From Acidovorax carolinensis (GTDB lineage: Bacteria; Pseudomonadota; Gammaproteobacteria; Burkholderiales; Burkholderiaceae_C), in NCBI RefSeq assembly GCF_002157145.1, contig NZ_CP021361.1, positions 1,426,001-1,490,000 on the forward strand: DNA of 64,000 nt. Reading direction: 5' to 3'. Position numbers and translations under genes: made by a program. Each line of letters begins with the position of its first letter. The first letter of the stretch is position 1. Under the pieces are notes generated by a model. The model was given only the letters and a program-made list of their open reading frames with translations. It was not told the origin of the DNA and searched no databases. Of this stretch, positions 60,608 through 64,000 are shown piece after piece.

Positions 60608-62217
60608 CAACAGGTTTCAAGGCCGGCGTATTCCTGGCTATCGTCGCCGCAGGGTTGGCGGCGGGTGGTGGCTATTGGATGGGACAGCGCCAATCAGAAG
60701 CCCGCAGTGGTGACCAGACTGAGTCGCAGGGCGCCTCTGCCGGTCCTACCAAGAAGGAGCGCAAGGTACTTTTTTACCGTAACCCGATGGGGCTGCCCGA
60801 CACATCTCCCACACCGAAAAAAGATCCAATGGGGATGGACTACATCGCGGTCTACGAGGGAGAGCAGGAAGAAGCAGAAACCAACTCCAATCAAATTCGC
60901 ATCAGCACCGAAAAGATTCAGAAACTTGGCGTTCGCACCGAGGCGGTGAGTCTTCGCTCTCTGGACAAGGTAGTGCGTGCCGCCGGACGCATTGAACCAG
61001 ACGAGCGCCAGACCTTCACCATTGCTGCCAAATTTGAGGGCTATGTGGAGCGTCTGCATGCCAACGTTACCGGGCAGACGGTGAACAAGGGGCAGCCACT
61101 CTTCGAGGTATATAGCCCCGAACTGGTGTCTGCTCAGCGCGAGTACGCCATCGCGGCACAGGGTGTCGACGCGTTGAAGGATGCCTCTGGTGAGGCACAG
61201 CGTGGCATGCGTGAGCTGGCCGACTCCAGCCTGGCGCGGCTTCGCAATTGGGACATATCGGACGAGCAGATCAAGACCTTGGCAAAATCCGGCGACGCAC
61301 GCCGCACGCTGACATTTCGCTCACCAGTGGCAGGAATCATCACGGACAAGAAGGCCATCCAAGGTATGCGATTCATGCCGGGCGAAATGCTCTACCAAGT
61401 TGCCAACCTGTCCTCGGTCTGGGTCATCGCGGATGTCTTCGAGCAAGACATCGGCTTGGTCAAGTCGGGGGGCAAGGCCAAGGTGCAAATCAATGCCTAC
61501 CCAGACAAGGTGTTCCAGGGGACAGTCAGCTATGTGTATCCCACCCTGAAGCCTGAAACCCGAACGGTGCAGGTGCGCGTGGACTTGTCGAACACGGGTG
61601 GCTTGCTCAAGCCTGGCATGTTTGCCCAGGTGGAACTTCCGACCGCCAGCAAGGGGGCGGTTTTGACGGTGCCGACTTCGGCCGTGATTGACAGCGGCAC
61701 GCGCCAGATCGTCCTGGTGCAGCTCAAGGAGGGACGATTCGAACCCCGCGATGTCAAAGTGGGCGCACGCAGCGACGACCGCATTGAAGTCACCGAGGGC
61801 GTTCGCGAGGGTGAGCAGGTGGTCATCGCTGCCAATTTCCTGATCGATGCAGAAGCCAACCTCAAGGCGGCCGTGGGCGGCTTTGGGCACTCCTCACATG
61901 GAGCTAAGTCGGAAGCACAAGGCACCCCTGATGCGAGCAAGCCCGCTGCCTCCGTCGGGCACCAAGGTGAGGGCAGGGTGGAGGAGTCTGATGCGAAGGC
62001 CGGCACGGTGACCATTGCCCATGGTCCCATACCCTCCCTCAAATGGCCTGCAATGTCCATGGAGTTCAAGGTCTCCAACAATGGGCTGATGGCGGGCTTG
62101 CAACCTGGCGCAGCGGTGGTCTTCGAGTTCGTTGAGCGTGGACAGGGTGAATGGGTGGTCACCTCCGTGAAACCCATGGGCAAAGCGGCGGCCACTCCGC
62201 ACGCCGGCCATAACTGA
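60604..62217 (+). CDS. cusB: Cu/Ag efflux membrane-fusion protein CusB with fused CusF domain
   Basis: The 537-residue protein has an N-terminal membrane anchor, a heavy-metal-binding domain (YRNPMGLPDTSPTPKKDPMGM) with Met ligands, then the MFP core (VVRAAGRIEPDERQ, FEGYVERLHANVTGQTV, VYSPELVSAQREYA). At the C-terminus a CusF domain is fused: GRVEESDAKAGTVTIAHGP, then SLKWPAMSMEFKV with the Trp and two Met of the CusF site. It overlaps cusC by ATGA. Confidence 0.92.
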   Translation: MTTGFKAGVFLAIVAAGLAAGGGYWMGQRQSEARSGDQTESQGASAGPTKKERKVLFYRNPMGLPDTSPTPKKDPMGMDYIAVYEGEQEEAETNSNQIRISTEKIQKLGVRTEAVSLRSLDKVVRAAGRIEPDERQTFTIAAKFEGYVERLHANVTGQTVNKGQPLFEVYSPELVSAQREYAIAAQGVDALKDASGEAQRGMRELADSSLARLRNWDISDEQIKTLAKSGDARRTLTFRSPVAGIITDKKAIQGMRFMPGEMLYQVANLSSVWVIADVFEQDIGLVKSGGKAKVQINAYPDKVFQGTVSYVYPTLKPETRTVQVRVDLSNTGGLLKPGMFAQVELPTASKGAVLTVPTSAVIDSGTRQIVLVQLKEGRFEPRDVKVGARSDDRIEVTEGVREGEQVVIAANFLIDAEANLKAAVGGFGHSSHGAKSEAQGTPDASKPAASVGHQGEGRVEESDAKAGTVTIAHGPIPSLKWPAMSMEFKVSNNGLMAGLQPGAAVVFEFVERGQGEWVVTSVKPMGKAAATPHAGHN

Positions 62218-62232
62218 TCTTCAGGGAACAAC

Positions 62233-64000
62233 ATGCTCGCGAAGATCATTGACTGGTCAGGAAGAAACAGCTTCCTGGTGCTCCTGGCCACGCTGTTTGT
62301 CATTGTCGCAGGGGTATTCGCGGTGTTGCGAACGCCTTTGGACGCCCTGCCGGACTTGTCCGACGTGCAGGTCATCGTCTACACCGAATACCCTGGACAA
62401 GCGCCCCAGGTGGTTGAGGATCAGGTCACCTATCCCTTGACCACCGCCATGCTGTCGGTACCCAAGTCCAAGGTGGTGCGCGGCTTTTCGTTCTTTGGAG
62501 CGTCCTTCGTCTACATCATCTTTGAGGATGACACAGACATCTATTGGGCGCGTTCGCGCGTGCTGGAATACCTCAATTTCGCATCCAGTCGAATGCCCAA
62601 GGGGGTCACGCCCCAAATTGGCCCTGATGCCACCGGTGTGGGTTGGGTCTACCAGTACGCTTTGATCGCCAAAGACCGGACGCTGGCCGAGTTGAGAACT
62701 TTGCAGGATTGGTACCTGCGCTACCAGCTGACCAAGGCGCATGGCGTCGCTGAGGTGGCATCCGTCGGTGGCTTTGTCCAGACCTACCAGATCACCGTCG
62801 ACCCGGTGAAGCTGCGGGCCTACGGCATTCCTTTGGCCAAAGTGTCACAGGTCGTGCGCGACTCCAATCGTGACGTCGGCGGCCGTGTGGTGGAGATGGC
62901 CGAGACAGAGTACATGGTGCGCGGAAAGGGCTATCTGCGCGGCGCGGCGGACATTGAGAACCTGGTCGTCAAGGCCGAAAAAGGCACACCAGTATTGATT
63001 CGAGACATCGCTCGCGTTGAACTCGCTCCCGATGAACGGCGCGGCCTGACCGAACTCAACGGGGAGGGGGAGGTGGTCTCGGGCATCGCCATGGCCCGCT
63101 ATGGCCAAAACGCCCTGGAAGTCATCCATAACCTGAAGGAGAAAATTACCGAAGTTTCGGCAGGGCTGCCGCAGGGCGTCAGCATCCAGGCTGTTTACGA
63201 CCGATCTGACCTGATTCATCGGGCCATCGATACGCTCAAGCGAACGCTGATTGAGGAGAGCCTGATCGTTGCCTTGGTCTGCATGGTCTTTCTCATGCAC
63301 ATCCGTTCAGCCCTCGTGGCTATCTTGATGTTGCCCGTAGGGGTGCTGATCTCATTCATCGCGATGCGCTTGCTGGGTATGAATTCCAACCTGATGAGTC
63401 TAGGCGGTATCGCCATTGCGATCGGTGCCATGGTGGATGCGGCCATCGTCATGATCGAGAACGCCCATAAACACCTGGAGCGGCTCCCACCCGAGCACAA
63501 CAGCAAGCAGCGGGTCGAGGCCATGATCGCCGCCTGCAAAGAGGTTGGCCCGGCACTGTTCTTCTCGCTGCTGATCATCACCGTGTCGTTTCTGCCCGTG
63601 TTCACGCTCGAATCACAGGAGGGGCGCATGTTCTCACCGCTGGCGTTCACCAAGACGTTTTCTATGGCAGGAGCGGCGCTGTTGTCGGTGACGCTGGTGC
63701 CGGTGCTCATGATGATTTTCATTCGCGGACGCATCATGCCGGAGTCCCGTAACCCGGTGAACCGGTTCCTGATCTGGGTCTACCGACCCATCATCGCTGG
63801 CGTGATGCGCTGGAAGAAGGTGACCATTGCCATTGCCCTGGTCGTGCTTGGGGTGTCGTTCTATCCGGCCAGCAAGCTGGGGTCCGAATTCATGCCGACA
63901 CTCAATGAAGGCACTTTGCTCTACATGCCTGCTTCGCTGCCGGGCATGTCGATCACCAAGGCCGCCGAGTTGCTTCAGACGCAAAACAAGATCATCAAGA
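62233..64000 (+). CDS. cusA: Cu/Ag RND efflux pump CusA (partial)
   Basis: ATG 62233 follows AGGGAA; 589 codons are in the window and the frame runs off the end. The HME-type RND features are visible: first helix SFLVLLATLFVIVAGVFAVL, the PLDALPDLSDVQVIVYTEYPG start of the porter, and the TM4 block GGIAIAIGAMVDAAIVMIENAHK with its Asp and Glu. CusA exports Cu(I)/Ag(I) with CusB and CusC. Confidence 0.95.
   Translation, partial: MLAKIIDWSGRNSFLVLLATLFVIVAGVFAVLRTPLDALPDLSDVQVIVYTEYPGQAPQVVEDQVTYPLTTAMLSVPKSKVVRGFSFFGASFVYIIFEDDTDIYWARSRVLEYLNFASSRMPKGVTPQIGPDATGVGWVYQYALIAKDRTLAELRTLQDWYLRYQLTKAHGVAEVASVGGFVQTYQITVDPVKLRAYGIPLAKVSQVVRDSNRDVGGRVVEMAETEYMVRGKGYLRGAADIENLVVKAEKGTPVLIRDIARVELAPDERRGLTELNGEGEVVSGIAMARYGQNALEVIHNLKEKITEVSAGLPQGVSIQAVYDRSDLIHRAIDTLKRTLIEESLIVALVCMVFLMHIRSALVAILMLPVGVLISFIAMRLLGMNSNLMSLGGIAIAIGAMVDAAIVMIENAHKHLERLPPEHNSKQRVEAMIAACKEVGPALFFSLLIITVSFLPVFTLESQEGRMFSPLAFTKTFSMAGAALLSVTLVPVLMMIFIRGRIMPESRNPVNRFLIWVYRPIIAGVMRWKKVTIAIALVVLGVSFYPASKLGSEFMPTLNEGTLLYMPASLPGMSITKAAELLQTQNKIIK

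Larger units (their letters stand above)
30194..64000. mobile_element. Integrative and conjugative element carrying metal resistance (one end only)
   Basis: The left boundary is placed where the host tRNA-Leu breaks. Inside are a replacement tRNA-Leu with a group I intron, a P-type conjugation module (traG, trbB-I, eexN), copper/silver resistance and mercury transport genes. Content and order resemble Tn4371-like ICEs, but those use a different integration site, so the family is uncertain. The right end, integrase and relaxase are not in the window. Confidence 0.75.

Noticed and set aside
1..64000. CRISPR array
   Set aside because: No regularly spaced direct repeats of 24-40 bp were seen.

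Overview
The window is GC-rich bacterial DNA, most likely a betaproteobacterium of the Comamonadaceae (Acidovorax-like). The evidence is the gene content (trigger factor-clpP-clpX-lon followed by tRNA-Gly/Cys/Gly/Leu, a Bug-type TctC binding protein, hpnC/D/E, hemH, DUF2189/DUF2788 proteins) and a family-typical intergenic repeat containing AGCGCTT...AAGCGCT. This is inferred from gene recognition, not from a database search.

Chromosomal part (1 to about 30,193). The left edge holds a secreted Asn/Ser/Thr- and Gly-rich protein (minus strand, cut by the window) behind an exact sigma-54 promoter. Next to it are a coiled-coil outer-membrane barrel protein resembling the amyloid exporter FapF and a VpsR-like sigma-54 activator, which together look like one regulated surface-protein locus. 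Then come a LonH-type protease, hemH, a DksA-like protein, a RusA-like protein, a frameshifted HAD hydrolase, two membrane proteins and a TctC protein. Squalene genes hpnE, hpnD and hpnC follow, interrupted by a LivK-like binding protein and a twice-frameshifted sdaA. An RND efflux pair lies behind a TetR-type operator. The proteostasis block tig, clpP, clpX, lon and a tRNA cluster ends this part. Four single-base losses in G/C runs (HAD, sdaA twice, RND pump) look more like sequencing errors than decay.

Junction (30,155 to 30,750). The host tRNA-Leu(UAA) stops in its anticodon loop. About 200 bp later stands a second, complete tRNA-Leu(UAA) interrupted by a 230-nt group I intron at the position used by cyanobacterial tRNA-Leu introns. 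The reading offered is that a mobile element integrated into the host tRNA-Leu and carries an intron-bearing replacement.

Mobile element (about 30,194 to beyond 64,000). The first module is conjugative, all on the minus strand: LysR regulator, eexN, traG, a CopG-type protein, trbB-C-D-E-J-L-F-G-I and a DUF2274 gene, most overlapping by ATGA. This is a P-type (RP4 Trb/MPF-T) system as in Tn4371-like ICEs. The second module is metal resistance: copRS, a broken cupredoxin gene, a CusF-like protein, a Met-rich protein, two His-rich DUF2933 proteins, an ICMT-like methyltransferase, a CopZ-like domain protein, a YHS-type copper/silver P-type ATPase, a PHA-synthase-like DUF3141 protein and a YVTN propeller. 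It is followed by a mercury cluster without merA (merR, merT, merP, a GDCCVxC protein, plus ynfA), an MgtC/DUF4010 membrane protein, DUF2789, and a Cus/Sil-type efflux operon (cusC, cusB fused to a CusF domain, and cusA running off the window). CopRS would sense periplasmic Cu/Ag; CusF-like and Met-rich proteins would bind the metal, and the ATPase and CusCBA would export it. The integrase, relaxase and other element end are outside the window.
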